Source: Enterovibrio calviensis DSM 14347
GTDB taxonomy: Bacteria > Pseudomonadota > Gammaproteobacteria > Enterobacterales > Vibrionaceae
Reading direction: 5' to 3'
DNA: 64,000 nt
Assembly (NCBI RefSeq): GCF_000621165.1
Contig: NZ_KK211217.1
Location: 558,001 to 622,000, forward strand
The notes beneath the pieces are model-generated. The model saw only the letters and a program-made list of their open reading frames with translations. It made no database searches and was not told where the DNA came from. The first letter of the stretch is position 1. The number at the start of each line of letters is the position of its first letter. This document shows, piece by piece, positions 1 through 9,471 of this stretch. A program made the translations under genes and the position numbers.

Positions 1-372
1 TCAGTCGTTATCACTTTGACCTTGGGTGTAGTGGTCGATGACACGGTGCATTTCCTGACGAAATATCGCCATGCACGTTTGCAGGGGCGCAATGTGGAAG
101 ACGGTATCCGTTATGCGTTTGATTCAGTGGGTCGCGCACTATGGATTACTACCGTCGTGCTAGTTGCGGGTTTCAGTGTGTTAGCAACATCCGGTTTCCG
201 CTTGAATAGCGACATGGGGCTGCTCAGTGCCATCGTGATATTCATTGCCCTCATTGTGGACTTTATTCTTCTGCCTGCTGTGCTGCTGGTGGCGGATAGA
301 AAATCCTATGCCAATGATTCGAAGCCGTTGGCCAATGAATCCAAGATTCTGAATAAAGAAGCAACGCAGTAA
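1..372 (+). CDS. RND/MMPL-family transporter, C-terminal end (partial)
   Basis: The reading frame is open from the first base of the window, so this is the 3' end of a longer gene and the apparent TTG start at 16 is not meaningful. The visible 123 residues hold hydrophobic segments near residues 1-15, 47-65 and 70-95 and the sequence GVVVDDTVHFL early on. A paired-Asp motif in a transmembrane helix followed by a Tyr/Arg-rich loop is typical of the second membrane domain of RND/MMPL exporters, where the acidic pair relays protons. A hydrophilic tail of about 25 residues ends the protein. It lies 19 bp before a LolA-like gene and an outer-membrane barrel gene, which suggests a three-gene envelope transport operon. 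Substrate unknown. Confidence 0.8.
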   Translation, partial: SVVITLTLGVVVDDTVHFLTKYRHARLQGRNVEDGIRYAFDSVGRALWITTVVLVAGFSVLATSGFRLNSDMGLLSAIVIFIALIVDFILLPAVLLVADRKSYANDSKPLANESKILNKEATQ

Positions 373-391
373 TACATTCAAGGAGAGAAGA

Positions 392-1186
392 ATGAAAACA
401 ATAAGAGAATTATCAAAAGCCGTTGTGATTGCATTTAGCATGATGGCGATAGCAGCGCCTGTGGTTGCCGATGAAGTAAAAGGATTGGAAATCGCCAAAG
501 AGCGTAAAGTACGAGACCAAGGCTGGGGAGACAGCGTTGCTGAAATGACCATGCTGCTTGAAAACGCAAATGGTGACACCAGCGATCGCAAACTGCGTAT
601 CAAAACACTTGAAGTTGAAAGCGATGGTGATAAAGGCTTAACCATCTTTGATGAACCTCGCGATGTACGTGGCACGGTGTTTCTGAATTACTCGCACATT
701 ACGGGTGCTGACGATCAGTGGCTGTACCTTCCTGCGTTGAAGCGTGTGAAACGTATTGCCTCGCGCAACAAGTCTGGTCCGTTCATGGGCAGTGAGTTTG
801 CTTACGAAGATCTAAGTTCTTTCGAACTTGAAAAGTACACCTTTGACTTGGTGGGTGAAGAAGATATTGATGGTCAAAACACCTATGTGATTGTGCAAAC
901 GCCAACTGACAAATACTCGGGCTACACCAGCCAGAAAGTGTGGGTTGATCAAGTTCATTACCGTCCGCTGAAAACCGAGTTTTATGATCGTCGTCAGTCA
1001 TTACTGAAAACACTGACTTTCAGTGATTACAAACAATATCTCGATCAATACTGGCGTGCGCACACCCTGATGATGGTGAACCACCAGACAGGCAAATCGA
1101 CCAAACTGACCACCACTGAGTTGGCGTTTAAGACTGGTTTGGATGAAGGCGACTTCTCTAAATCTAGCTTGAAGCGCGCTCGCTAG
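392..1186 (+). CDS. LolA-like outer-membrane lipoprotein-sorting family protein
   Basis: A 264-residue exported protein. An AAGGAGAG ribosome site precedes the ATG. The N-terminus is a signal peptide (positive residues, a hydrophobic stretch at about 12-22, then a likely cleavage after VVA near residue 26). The rest lacks membrane segments and has the layout of the LolA-like periplasmic fold found next to RND/MMPL transporters (outer membrane lipoprotein-sorting family): WLYLPALKRVKRI near the middle and a C-terminal region of alternating strands. The role is inferred to be periplasmic carriage of a lipid or lipoprotein between the inner-membrane transporter before it and the outer-membrane protein after it. 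Family assignment rests on recognised sequence pattern and context. Confidence 0.75.
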   Translation: MKTIRELSKAVVIAFSMMAIAAPVVADEVKGLEIAKERKVRDQGWGDSVAEMTMLLENANGDTSDRKLRIKTLEVESDGDKGLTIFDEPRDVRGTVFLNYSHITGADDQWLYLPALKRVKRIASRNKSGPFMGSEFAYEDLSSFELEKYTFDLVGEEDIDGQNTYVIVQTPTDKYSGYTSQKVWVDQVHYRPLKTEFYDRRQSLLKTLTFSDYKQYLDQYWRAHTLMMVNHQTGKSTKLTTTELAFKTGLDEGDFSKSSLKRAR

Positions 1187-1194
1187 GAGTCAGG

Positions 1195-2358
1195 ATGAAT
1201 AAACAACTGTCATTGGCGGCGCTGCTTGCGCTGCCACTTTTCCTCTCGCCGAGCCATGCTTTTGAATTTGAAGGCGAGCTGACCTTTCAACAACGTCAGT
1301 TTGCACAGACTGGCGCTCAAGGTCAGGATAAAAGCCAAACCTCTATCGCCATCGAACCAGAGCTTTACTGGGAAAGTGAAGAAGGGAATACGAGTTTTAC
1401 TTTTTCGCCCTTTTTCCGTTGGGATTCAATGGATGACGAGCGTACTCATGGTGATGTGCGCGAAGCCTTGCTGATGCACTATGAAGATAACTACGAACTG
1501 CGCTTCGGATTAGGTATTGTCTTTTGGGGCGTGACAGAGTCACAGCATCTTGTCGATGTGATCAATCAAACTGATGCGGTCGAAGCGATTGATGGCGAAG
1601 TGAAATTGGGTCAGCCCATGATGAGTCTAGGGCTTGAACTAGAATCTGGCTTGTTGGATTTGTATCTGCTGCCCTATTTCCGAGAGCGTACGTTTGCGAG
1701 CTACGATGGCCGTTTAGCGGTTCCGGGGGCGGGCGATGCGAATGCACAGTATGAATCTCGACATGAAGAGTTCTACCCAGATGTCGCTGCGCGTTATGGC
1801 ACTATGTTTGACGAGTGGGATGTGGGTTTAAGTGTGTTTCATGGCACTAACAGAGACCCTTATTTCCTCAACAGCTTGGCACCCTATTATGCGCTGATGA
1901 CGCAAGTTGGTCTTGATTTACAAGCTATCTATGGTGATTGGTTGTGGAAAGCTGAGGCTATCCGTCGTTATAGCTTGGACTCGAACACGGCCTTTACCGG
2001 TGGGTTTGAATACACCTATGTGGGGGTCAACGAAGGCATTACCGATCTGGGCTTCTTAGTGGAATATCTCTACGACAGCCGAGGTGAAGACGCACCTGTA
2101 GCGGGTCAAAATGATGTGTTCGCAGGGCTTCGTTGGGTGCTTAACGATCACGATGGTACTGAGTTCTTGCTTGGTGGGACGCTTGACTTAGATGACACTG
2201 ATTCCATGACGGTGCGTCTAGAATCAAGCGGTCGTTTTTCCAATGATTGGAGCTGGACAGTCACAGGTTGGATGTTCAATTCAGATCGTGTCACTGACCC
2301 GGTTTATTCGTTAAAACGTGATGACTTTATTGAAGCGGAAGTGAGTTGGTATTTTTAG
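1195..2358 (+). CDS. Outer-membrane beta-barrel protein, uncharacterised
   Basis: A 387-residue protein beginning 8 bp after the LolA-like gene, with AGGAGTCAGG just ahead of its ATG. It has a signal peptide (LAALLALPLFLSPSHA, cleavage near residue 22), then alternating short polar/aromatic strands throughout, and ends EAEVSWYF with a terminal aromatic residue, the usual signature recognised by the BAM complex. It is therefore very likely an outer-membrane barrel. No specific porin family is recognised. With the RND transporter and LolA-like protein upstream it plausibly completes an envelope-spanning route. The gene ends close to a convergent DUF72 gene, with only 47 bp between the stop codons. 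Confidence 0.7.
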   Translation: MNKQLSLAALLALPLFLSPSHAFEFEGELTFQQRQFAQTGAQGQDKSQTSIAIEPELYWESEEGNTSFTFSPFFRWDSMDDERTHGDVREALLMHYEDNYELRFGLGIVFWGVTESQHLVDVINQTDAVEAIDGEVKLGQPMMSLGLELESGLLDLYLLPYFRERTFASYDGRLAVPGAGDANAQYESRHEEFYPDVAARYGTMFDEWDVGLSVFHGTNRDPYFLNSLAPYYALMTQVGLDLQAIYGDWLWKAEAIRRYSLDSNTAFTGGFEYTYVGVNEGITDLGFLVEYLYDSRGEDAPVAGQNDVFAGLRWVLNDHDGTEFLLGGTLDLDDTDSMTVRLESSGRFSNDWSWTVTGWMFNSDRVTDPVYSLKRDDFIEAEVSWYF

Positions 2359-2405
2359 GAGGTATTAAAATTTAGGTCCTAGGAAGAGCAGGTCCTAGAT
2401 CTGCT

Positions 2406-3308
2406 CTACAGCAAACTCATTTGACTTGAAATATCTTCCGGAAACAAAGGTGCCAGAGGCGGCAGGGCGATTTGCTGAGTGAGTAACTCATAAAAATGCG
2501 CCGCTAACTCTGGCGCTTGATCGTTGTTTGCTGTGTGTATCATCAAATACGGCGTTTTTCCTTCCTCAATCCACTGCGGTATCTTTTTCTGCCAATTCGC
2601 AAAGAACGTATCGTTTCGCTCAAGCGTCGGGTCACCAATGAATCTCACCATAGGCTTAGTGCTTGTTGAGATGGCATGCACAGGCACACACGGCTTTTTC
2701 TGCTGTGCATCGAGTAAGGCATCCGTGTCAGGTTGGACAGCAAACACTGGGCGACTGTCCATAATGATGCGATCCGCACTATGTTCGATCAGCAAGCTGT
2801 TCAACGCGCGTTCTTCATCACCTTTGGCAAAAAAGGCGGGATGACGAACCTCGACGCCGACGTTATATGCTTTTGGCATCGCAGTTAAAAAGCGCTCTAA
2901 GTCAGGCAAATACTGCGGGCCAAACGCCGCGGGCAGTTGAATTTTCCACAGCCCAATGCGCTCATGCAGCGGTTGCATCAAGGTCATGAACTCAGAGACC
3001 ATGGCATCTGAATGTCGCAACATCATTTGATGCGTGATGGGCTGAGGGAATTTGAAGGTAAACCGAAATGCGTCGCTGGTGGCGGCTTTCCAGTTGGCGA
3101 CAGTGGCGTGAGAAGGGCTGGCGTAAAACGTCGTATTGCCTTCAACGGTATTAAACACTTCGGCGTAACGCGCCAAACGTTCCCCGCTTTTCGTTCCCGA
3201 CGGGTAAAATTTGCGTTGCCATGCATTGTGTGACCATTGGGTCATGCCTAATCGCAGTGGAGGGGAAGTCATTTGTGAAAGCGGAGTTTGCAACGGATAT
3301 TCCTTCAT
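2406..3308 (-). CDS. DUF72 family protein (YecE-like)
   Basis: A 300-residue cytoplasmic protein of the DUF72/YecE family. Visible family features are LRLGMTQWSHNAWQRKFYP near residues 18-36, the NTVEGNTTFYASPS segment near 53-66, FRFTFKFPQPITH near 81-93, and EVRHPAFF near 153-160. DUF72 proteins have a TIM-barrel-like fold and no established biochemical role. No good ribosome site precedes the ATG at 3308, and a second in-frame Met lies 12 codons later; family alignments usually begin near the latter, so the start is uncertain. It stands alone, convergent with the barrel gene and divergent from aspS. Confidence 0.85.
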   Translation of the reverse strand: MKEYPLQTPLSQMTSPPLRLGMTQWSHNAWQRKFYPSGTKSGERLARYAEVFNTVEGNTTFYASPSHATVANWKAATSDAFRFTFKFPQPITHQMMLRHSDAMVSEFMTLMQPLHERIGLWKIQLPAAFGPQYLPDLERFLTAMPKAYNVGVEVRHPAFFAKGDEERALNSLLIEHSADRIIMDSRPVFAVQPDTDALLDAQQKKPCVPVHAISTSTKPMVRFIGDPTLERNDTFFANWQKKIPQWIEEGKTPYLMIHTANNDQAPELAAHFYELLTQQIALPPLAPLFPEDISSQMSLL

Positions 3309-3432
3309 GTCGTCGAACGCCTATTGTGGGCGCGTTGCGTTGTTAGCGTCAATCCTTGCTGCTTTTTTGCGCGATTGCGATCTTTTCTGGCTTTCATCTC
3401 GCTACGATTTCCCGCAACGCTATTTTTTCCTT

Positions 3433-3438
3433 TATAAT
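3433..3438 (+). promoter_or_regulatory. Probable aspS promoter -10 element
   Basis: TATAAT followed by a GC-rich GCTGCG discriminator, the kind often found on stable-RNA and translation genes. The -35 region 17-18 bp upstream is weak. It would give a 5' leader of about 130 bases that contains a small GCAGA/TCTGC hairpin near 3495-3510. Confidence 0.4.
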
Positions 3439-3578
3439 GCTGCGTCATTTTGAGGTATTTTTACTTTGGCGTGAGTGAAGACTCAGGCGGAAGTTTGCAG
3501 AATTGTCTGCACAACCATATTTGTAGCTTTGCGCTTGATAGCGCAATAGGACAGTCAGTAACAGATCGGGAAATTCAT

Positions 3579-5366
3579 ATGCGCACCCAATATTGTGGTC
3601 ACCTGAACAAAGCCCTTGCAGGGCAAACTGTAGAACTTTGCGGCTGGGTAAACCGTCGCCGTGATTTAGGCGGTCTTATCTTCATTGATATGCGTGACCG
3701 TGAAGGCGTGGTTCAGGTGGTGGTTGATCCGGATATGAAAGACATATTCGAGGTTGCTAACAAACTGCGTAACGAATTCTGTATCAAGATCACCGGTGAA
3801 GTTCGCGAACGTCCTGAAAGCCAAGTAAACAAAGACATGGCAACAGGCGAAGTGGAAGTGCTAGCGAAAGGTTTGGAAATCATCAACCGCGCTGAGCCAC
3901 TGCCATTGGACTTCAACCAAAACAACTCTGAAGAGCAGCGCCTGAAGCACCGCTACCTTGACCTACGTCGTCCAGAAATGAGCGACCGCATCAAGCTACG
4001 TGCAAAAGCATCAAGCTTTGTTCGTCGTTTTCTTGATGACAACGGCTTCCTAGACATCGAAACACCAGTGCTGACAAAAGCAACGCCAGAAGGCGCTCGC
4101 GACTACTTGGTACCAAGCCGTGTTCACAAAGGCAGCTTCTACGCGTTGCCACAATCACCACAGCTGTTCAAACAGCTTCTGATGATGTCTGGCTTTGACC
4201 GTTACTACCAAATCGTTAAGTGCTTCCGTGATGAAGACTTGCGTGCCGACCGTCAGCCTGAATTTACCCAAATCGATATCGAAACCTCATTCATGACCGC
4301 TGATCAAGTGCGTGAAGTGACTGAAAACATGGTTCGCGATATGTGGAAAGAATTGCTGAACGTGGACCTGGGTCAATTCCCAATCATGTCGTTTGAAGAA
4401 GCGGCGCGCCGTTTTGGTTCAGACAAACCTGATCTGCGTAACCCACTAGAAATGGTGGACGTTGCTGATCTTCTGAAAGACGTGGAATTCAAAGTATTCT
4501 CTGGCCCTGCAAACGACGAAAAAGGTCGCGTAGCGGTTATTCGTGTACCGGGTGGTGCTGAGCTTTCTCGTAAGCAAATCGACGACTACACCAAGTTCGT
4601 TGGTATTTACGGCGCGAAAGGTCTGGCATGGATGAAGGTTAACGACCGTGCTGCAGGCATGGAAGGTGTTCAATCACCGGTTGCTAAGTTCCTGAACGAA
4701 GACGTTGTTAACGGCATTCTTGAGCGCACTGGCGCGGAGTCTGGCGATATCATCTTGTTTGGTGCTGACAGCAAGAAAGTGGTTACTGAAGCAATGGGCG
4801 CATTGCGTCTGAAGCTAGGTACTGATTTGGGTCTGACTGACAAATCGAAGTGGGCACCACTTTGGGTTGTTGATTTCCCAATGTTTGAAGAAGACGACGA
4901 AGGTAACCTGCACGCGATGCACCACCCATTCACGTCTCCTTTGGGCATGACAGCAGAAGAGCTAAAAGCGAACCCTGCATCAGCGATTTCAAACGCATAC
5001 GACATGGTACTAAACGGCTATGAAGTGGGCGGCGGTTCTGTTCGTATTCACAATACTGATATGCAGACGGTTGTGTTTGATATTCTGGGTATTGAATCAG
5101 GCGAGCAGAAAGAAAAATTCGGCTTCCTGCTAGAAGCATTGAAGTACGGTACGCCACCACACGCAGGTCTGGCATTCGGTCTTGACCGTCTTGTTATGCT
5201 GCTATGTGGTACTGATAACATTCGTGATGTTATTGCGTTCCCGAAAACCACCGCAGCAGCATGTTTGTTGACGGATGCGCCAAGCCTAGCTAACCCAGCA
5301 GCGCTTGAAGAGCTTGCAATTGCAGTTACCGCTGCAGCGAAGAAGAACGAAGAAAACGACGCATAA
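3579..5366 (+). CDS. aspS: Aspartyl-tRNA synthetase
   Basis: Charges tRNA-Asp with aspartate in the cytoplasm. The 595-residue length matches the bacterial-type enzyme (about 590). Visible parts: the N-terminal OB-fold anticodon domain ([13 protein letters not shown]), the class II motif 2 region [18 protein letters not shown] near residues 216-233, the large GAD insertion typical of bacterial AspRS, and motif 3 [12 protein letters not shown] near residue 530. The frame extends 43 codons further upstream, but homologues begin MRTQYCGHL, so the ATG at 3579 is chosen. It is followed by a strong terminator and then yebC, the usual Vibrionaceae order. Confidence 0.98.
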   Translation: MRTQYCGHLNKALAGQTVELCGWVNRRRDLGGLIFIDMRDREGVVQVVVDPDMKDIFEVANKLRNEFCIKITGEVRERPESQVNKDMATGEVEVLAKGLEIINRAEPLPLDFNQNNSEEQRLKHRYLDLRRPEMSDRIKLRAKASSFVRRFLDDNGFLDIETPVLTKATPEGARDYLVPSRVHKGSFYALPQSPQLFKQLLMMSGFDRYYQIVKCFRDEDLRADRQPEFTQIDIETSFMTADQVREVTENMVRDMWKELLNVDLGQFPIMSFEEAARRFGSDKPDLRNPLEMVDVADLLKDVEFKVFSGPANDEKGRVAVIRVPGGAELSRKQIDDYTKFVGIYGAKGLAWMKVNDRAAGMEGVQSPVAKFLNEDVVNGILERTGAESGDIILFGADSKKVVTEAMGALRLKLGTDLGLTDKSKWAPLWVVDFPMFEEDDEGNLHAMHHPFTSPLGMTAEELKANPASAISNAYDMVLNGYEVGGGSVRIHNTDMQTVVFDILGIESGEQKEKFGFLLEALKYGTPPHAGLAFGLDRLVMLLCGTDNIRDVIAFPKTTAAACLLTDAPSLANPAALEELAIAVTAAAKKNEENDA

Positions 5367-5385
5367 GTCGAACACCTCTTCTAAC

Positions 5386-5413
5386 AATAAGGCCAGATTA
5401 TCTGGCCTTATTT
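5386..5413 (+). terminator. Rho-independent terminator after aspS
   Basis: A 12-bp perfect stem (AATAAGGCCAGA paired with TCTGGCCTTATT) around a TTA loop, followed by TTTGTTT. Confidence 0.85.
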
Positions 5414-5554
5414 GTTTCCAAAACCTAGAAATAAATTGGTTGCATTCAATCAGATATGGGTGTTGTCTCAAACCTATCCGCTCTGTTTTGCTATAAACCC
5501 AACAAGAAATGAATAAATCAGTGACGACATGTCGCTGACAAAAAGGAGTGAGAA

Positions 5555-6301
5555 ATGGCAGGTCATAGTAAGTTCGCCAACATCAAACACCGCAAAGCTG
5601 CGCAAGATGCTAAGCGCGGCAAAATCTTCACCAAACTTATCCGTGAAATCACCGTTGCAGCCAAAGAGGGTGGCCCTGAACCAGAGAACAACCCGCGCCT
5701 GCGTGCTGCTATTGATAAAGCGCTGTCGAACAACATGACGCGTGACACCGTAAACCGCGCTGTAACGCGTGGTGCTGGTGGTGAAGGCGATGAAGGTATG
5801 GAAACCGTTATCTATGAAGGTTACGGCCCAGCAGGCACTGCGGTGATGGTTGAATGCATGACAGACAACCGCAATCGCACGGTGTCTGGTGTTCGTCACG
5901 CGTTCGCTAAGTCTGGTGGTAACTTAGGTACCGACGGCAGCGTTAATTACTTGTTCGACAAGAAAGGGGTCATTTCTTACGCGTCGGGCTTGGACGAAGA
6001 CGAAGTGATGGAAGCGGCGCTAGAAGGCGGTGCTGACGACGTTGAGACACATGAAGATGGCTCAATGGACGTTTACACCACGCCAGCTGAATTCGGTGCC
6101 GTGAAAGATGCACTGGACGCTGCGGGCTTTGAAGCACAGAACGCAGAAGTCACGCTTGTTCCTTCAACTAAAGCAGATCTAGACGAAACCACAGCACCAA
6201 AGCTGCTTCGTTTGATTGATGCCCTTGAAGATTTGGATGACGTACAAGAGGTTTACCACAACGGCGAAATCTCTGACGAAGTCGCAGCAACATTGGAATA
6301 A
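5555..6301 (+). CDS. yebC: YebC/PmpR family regulatory protein
   Basis: A 248-residue protein of the YebC/TACO1 family, opening [21 protein letters not shown], the family hallmark, with the usual three-domain length. An AAAAGGAGTGAG ribosome site precedes the ATG. Members are described as DNA-binding regulators and, more recently, as ribosome-associated factors that help translation through difficult motifs; which applies here cannot be read from sequence. It is followed 6 bp later by ruvC, so the two are probably cotranscribed as in related genomes. Confidence 0.95.
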   Translation: MAGHSKFANIKHRKAAQDAKRGKIFTKLIREITVAAKEGGPEPENNPRLRAAIDKALSNNMTRDTVNRAVTRGAGGEGDEGMETVIYEGYGPAGTAVMVECMTDNRNRTVSGVRHAFAKSGGNLGTDGSVNYLFDKKGVISYASGLDEDEVMEAALEGGADDVETHEDGSMDVYTTPAEFGAVKDALDAAGFEAQNAEVTLVPSTKADLDETTAPKLLRLIDALEDLDDVQEVYHNGEISDEVAATLE

Positions 6302-6307
6302 CTATTC

Positions 6308-6829
6308 GTGGCAATTATTCTCGGGATTGACCCGGGCTCGCGGATCACAGGCTACGGCGTGATCCGCCATCAAGGTAGACACCTCGAATACCTAGGCAGC
6401 GGTTGTATTCGCACAGACTCTGAAGATTTGGCGGGGCGACTTGGCCAAATCTACGCAGGGGTGACTGAAGTCATCACTCAATTTCAGCCAGACACGTTTG
6501 CGATTGAGCAGGTGTTCATGGCGCGAAATGCCGACTCGGCGCTAAAGCTGGGGCAAGCGCGTGGCGCTGCCATGGTTGCAGCGGTCAACGCTAGCTTGCC
6601 TGTTAGCGAGTATGCAGCGCGTCTTATCAAGCAATCTGTTGTCGGCAATGGCGGTGCCGATAAGAAGCAAGTTCAGCACATGGTCGTACACATGCTGAAA
6701 TTGCCATCTACACCACAAGCCGATGCCGCCGATGCGCTTGCAGTTGCTATCTGTCATGCCCATACCAACCACACGCTGGTGGCCATGGCAGGCAAAGCAA
6801 CCAGCGCACGGCGTGGGCGTTATCGCTAA
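6308..6829 (+). CDS. ruvC: Holliday junction endonuclease RuvC
   Basis: The resolvase that cuts Holliday junctions brought to it by RuvAB. 173 residues, the normal length. The catalytic acidic residues are visible: Asp7 in [14 protein letters not shown], the Glu of FAIEQVF, and the Asp pair in [13 protein letters not shown] near the C-terminus. The GTG at 6308 is used because it aligns the conserved IILGIDPG start. In many gammaproteobacteria ruvC lies directly before ruvAB; here about 7.7 kb of other genes separates them, and ruvC has its own terminator. Confidence 0.97.
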   Translation: MAIILGIDPGSRITGYGVIRHQGRHLEYLGSGCIRTDSEDLAGRLGQIYAGVTEVITQFQPDTFAIEQVFMARNADSALKLGQARGAAMVAAVNASLPVSEYAARLIKQSVVGNGGADKKQVQHMVVHMLKLPSTPQADAADALAVAICHAHTNHTLVAMAGKATSARRGRYR

Positions 6830-6844
6830 GATATCAGTGGAATG

Positions 6845-6870
6845 AAAAAGCAGCATTTGGCTGCTTTTTT
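6845..6870 (+). terminator. Terminator after ruvC
   Basis: AAAAAGCAGC/GCTGCTTTTT stem with a short ATTTG loop followed by a T run. The stem lies 11 bp from the end of the convergent lipoprotein gene and could serve both. Confidence 0.85.
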
Positions 6871-6881
6871 TGCATTACGGT

Positions 6882-8096
6882 TTAGTAACTTACCGTAACC
6901 CCGTTGCTTTTGAGTGTATCAAGATGCGCCTTTGTATCGTCATTCAAAGGGTTATTGAACAGTCCAATTGAATTTATTTTTTGGTTTGATGTAAAACTTA
7001 TGGATGTGATTTGATTTGACCACCCAGTGAAGTATTCAAGTTGTGGGTTGTTACTTAAATCAACAGATGTTAATTGGTTATAGTCTGCACTGAGCCAGAT
7101 CAATTTTGGATTGCTTGAAAGATCGATGCTAGTAAGTTGGTTACTTAAGACTGTTAGTGAATAGATTTTTGGGTTATTTGATATGTCAATATTGGTCGCT
7201 GAAGTGTTTGAAACGTCGAGTATTTCCAATAGCGTGTTTTGGCTTAAATCAATATTCCCAACCGAATTTCCTGAAATGTCTAAAAAGTCCAAATTTGGAA
7301 GTGTGGAGACGTCCAATGATGAAAGGTTGTTGTCAGACAAGGTTAAGTTAGTAACCTGTGTGTTTTGGCTTAGATCAATGCTTGATAGTTGATTATTGGC
7401 AAGGAATACGCTGTCCAGAGTATTGCTGTTTGGTTCGGTAATTGTCGAAATCTTGTTCGAGTGCGCATAGACAGAAATTAGTGCAGTATTCGACGATAGG
7501 TCTAAATCAGATATTTGGTTCTCGTTAACATTCAGTTCTTTTAGTTGAGGGTTGCGTGAAAGATCAAAGGTACTGATATCGTTATTATCTAGGGTTAGCG
7601 TTTCTAGTTTTGAATTCGCTGAAAGGTCGATGCTACTGAGGGAATTGCTTTCTGCATTGAACACTGACAGTTCAGGGGATGAAGTCACATCAATATGCGT
7701 CAATAAGTTATTGCCTAAACCAATATACTGCAGTGCAGTGGATTGCGGCAAAGAGACACTCTCTAGCAAGTTGTTTGTCGCGTATATTGAAGAGAGCTTA
7801 GTCATGCCTGATAAGTCTAACGCACTCAATTCATTGTCTGATATATCAAGTATGTACATACTTGTCAGCGCTTCAATGCCGCTGAGATCTTTGATTCCTC
7901 TACCTTGGCACTCCAGCGCCACAATGCTCTCGAGACTGGCAGCGCCAGTGTCTGAAACACAAGCTGCGAGCGCAGCATCAGAAAATGAAGCGGTTGATAG
8001 AGAAGTGGTTGTATCTGAAGCGGAGGAACCACCTCCACCTCCACAACCGATTAAAATTAGGGAAATGGCTGTAGGTAAAAATCCTTTAATTATCAT
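6882..8096 (-). CDS. Leucine-rich-repeat lipoprotein
   Basis: About 404 residues, predicted surface or periplasmic lipoprotein. The start chosen is the ATG at 8096, which has AAAGGAATA 8 bases ahead; an upstream ATG at 8120 lacks this. The signal peptide ends in a lipobox LIGC followed by a run of five glycines, a flexible linker typical of exported LRR lipoproteins. From about residue 70 to the end there are roughly 15 repeats of 21 residues with the pattern L-x-x-I/L-D-L-S-x-N-x-x-L. The repeats vary in sequence, so this is an old array. LRR proteins bind other proteins; the partner is unknown. The gene sits in the accessory block between ruvC and cioA. Codon use looks more A+T-rich than that of the neighbouring ruv genes, which hints at acquisition. 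Confidence 0.85.
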   Translation of the reverse strand: MIIKGFLPTAISLILIGCGGGGGSSASDTTTSLSTASFSDAALAACVSDTGAASLESIVALECQGRGIKDLSGIEALTSMYILDISDNELSALDLSGMTKLSSIYATNNLLESVSLPQSTALQYIGLGNNLLTHIDVTSSPELSVFNAESNSLSSIDLSANSKLETLTLDNNDISTFDLSRNPQLKELNVNENQISDLDLSSNTALISVYAHSNKISTITEPNSNTLDSVFLANNQLSSIDLSQNTQVTNLTLSDNNLSSLDVSTLPNLDFLDISGNSVGNIDLSQNTLLEILDVSNTSATNIDISNNPKIYSLTVLSNQLTSIDLSSNPKLIWLSADYNQLTSVDLSNNPQLEYFTGWSNQITSISFTSNQKINSIGLFNNPLNDDTKAHLDTLKSNGVTVSY

Positions 8097-8333
8097 CGTA
8101 TTATTCCTTTGCTCGGTCATTGCTGTTCACATTCTAATTACGCAGACTTAGGAATCTCTATTGAGTGATTGTGATGCGATGCGGATAACCTTGTACTTTG
8201 CCAAAAGTCGAGCAAGCGCATGTTTTTCAATTGGCAATAAATGAAAAAAGTACGAGTTTCTCTTGGCAATGAAATTGAAACTCTCTAATGACAATCTATT
8301 GTTAATAAGAGAATTTATATTAAAGGGAAAATC

Positions 8334-8759
8334 ATGAAATACTTAAAAGTGGGCTTGTGCATCTTCATCGCGTTTGTGTTTGTTCAATCGCTGTTCTTCA
8401 AGTTTACAGGTTCACCAGAAACCACATTTATATTTGGCACATTGGGTGAATGGTCAGGGCTTGCATGGTTTGGTCAGTACGGCGCTTACATGGTTGGGAC
8501 GGTTGAGCTTATTGCATCAATACTCTTGTTTACACGCTTGCATGCGCTAGGTGCGTTGATGGCGGTCGGCACCATGACCGGCGCGATTTTCTTCCACCTG
8601 TTTACGCCTATTGGCGTTGCGCAGCCTGCGTTTAATGAAGTAGGTGAAGTTGTCGGTAATGACGGTGGTACGCTGTTTGTGATGGCGTGTTTGGTCTGGT
8701 TATCAGCCGCTTTCTTGCTTTACCAATCACGCAATGGCGATCAAGAGCAGGTTGATTAA
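8334..8759 (+). CDS. Small integral membrane protein, DoxX-like
   Basis: 141 residues with four hydrophobic segments at about 5-22, 47-68, 72-93 and 112-130. The layout (helix 1 ending FVQSLFFKFTG, then a short loop and three close helices) resembles DoxX/DoxD-like quinone-related membrane proteins. A GGGAAAATC sequence sits just before the ATG. No catalytic motif is visible. It stands alone between the divergent LRR lipoprotein and a small secreted protein. Family membership is a pattern-based judgement and the role is unknown. Confidence 0.6.
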   Translation: MKYLKVGLCIFIAFVFVQSLFFKFTGSPETTFIFGTLGEWSGLAWFGQYGAYMVGTVELIASILLFTRLHALGALMAVGTMTGAIFFHLFTPIGVAQPAFNEVGEVVGNDGGTLFVMACLVWLSAAFLLYQSRNGDQEQVD

Positions 8760-8900
8760 GTGAAGGCAAATGCTGTAACAACATAGAGTTTTCAGTGATG
8801 TTGATAGCGTAGTTTTCCATAACAATCGGTTTTTAAAAGTAAAAGTGTTTCACTTGTCCCTTTGACGTTTGTTTAGCTGCAGACACTTAGGGACAAGAAA

Positions 8901-9344
8901 ATGCTCAAATTTATTACTTCTCTACTCGCACTCTTCCTTCTCTTCGTTTCCTCACTCTCTGTTTACGCGTCTGATGACGTGATGAATTACGACTCCGAAT
9001 ATAAGAACATAAAAGTCGGACACTCGACGCTACAATCGTTAAAACACCATCATGGAAAGGCGGCTCGGGTGGTCGAGTTAGATGGCTTCACGAAATATCG
9101 CTACAAACAATTCGATGCAACGGTTAATCATTCAGACGGAAAAGTAAGATCCATCATCATTTTTGATCGTAGATATAAAGATGCCAATTATCTATCGATT
9201 GGCGAGAGTAGAAACAAGGTCGAGCGCACCCTCAGAACCAGCAAGTCGACGAAGCATCTAGTGGATAAAGAAAACGGCATCGTATATTGGTTCTCTGACG
9301 GAAAAGTATCGAAAATCGTTCTCGCCCATCAATTGCGCCGTTAA
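8901..9344 (+). CDS. Small secreted protein, uncharacterised
   Basis: 147 residues with a clear signal peptide (MLKFITSLLALFLLF..., cleavage after VYA near residue 24). The mature part is basic, about 120 residues, with no cysteines. Two similar-looking halves are suggested: YKNIKVGHSTLQSLKHHHG and YLSIGESRNKVERTLRTSK each begin a strand-helix unit, reminiscent of small repeat proteins of the BamE/SmpA-like type, but the resemblance is weak. I do not recognise the family. An AGGGACAAG sequence precedes the ATG. Confidence 0.65.
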   Translation: MLKFITSLLALFLLFVSSLSVYASDDVMNYDSEYKNIKVGHSTLQSLKHHHGKAARVVELDGFTKYRYKQFDATVNHSDGKVRSIIIFDRRYKDANYLSIGESRNKVERTLRTSKSTKHLVDKENGIVYWFSDGKVSKIVLAHQLRR

Positions 9345-9398
9345 GCATTCTTGCGACAACGCTAGATTAGGGGCTCACAGTAGAAAGTGCTCGGCGCG

Positions 9399-9440
9399 TA
9401 TATTCAGGTTTCTTGGGTATATTCAGGGAGTTTGGGTATA
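9399..9440 (+). repeat. Two tandem half-copies of the TATACCCAAG-type repeat end
   Basis: Two 19-bp tandem units (9399-9417 and 9418-9436) sharing TATATTCAGG and TTGGG, followed by TATA. The sequence TTCAGGTTTCTTGGGTATA at 9403-9421 differs by one base from the right end of the 266-bp repeat element at 33094-33359. It ends 17 bp before the ribosome site of the ABC exporter gene. Confidence 0.65.
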
Positions 9441-9471
9441 GTAAGTCAATCATTCGTAGAAAGGACTCGCC

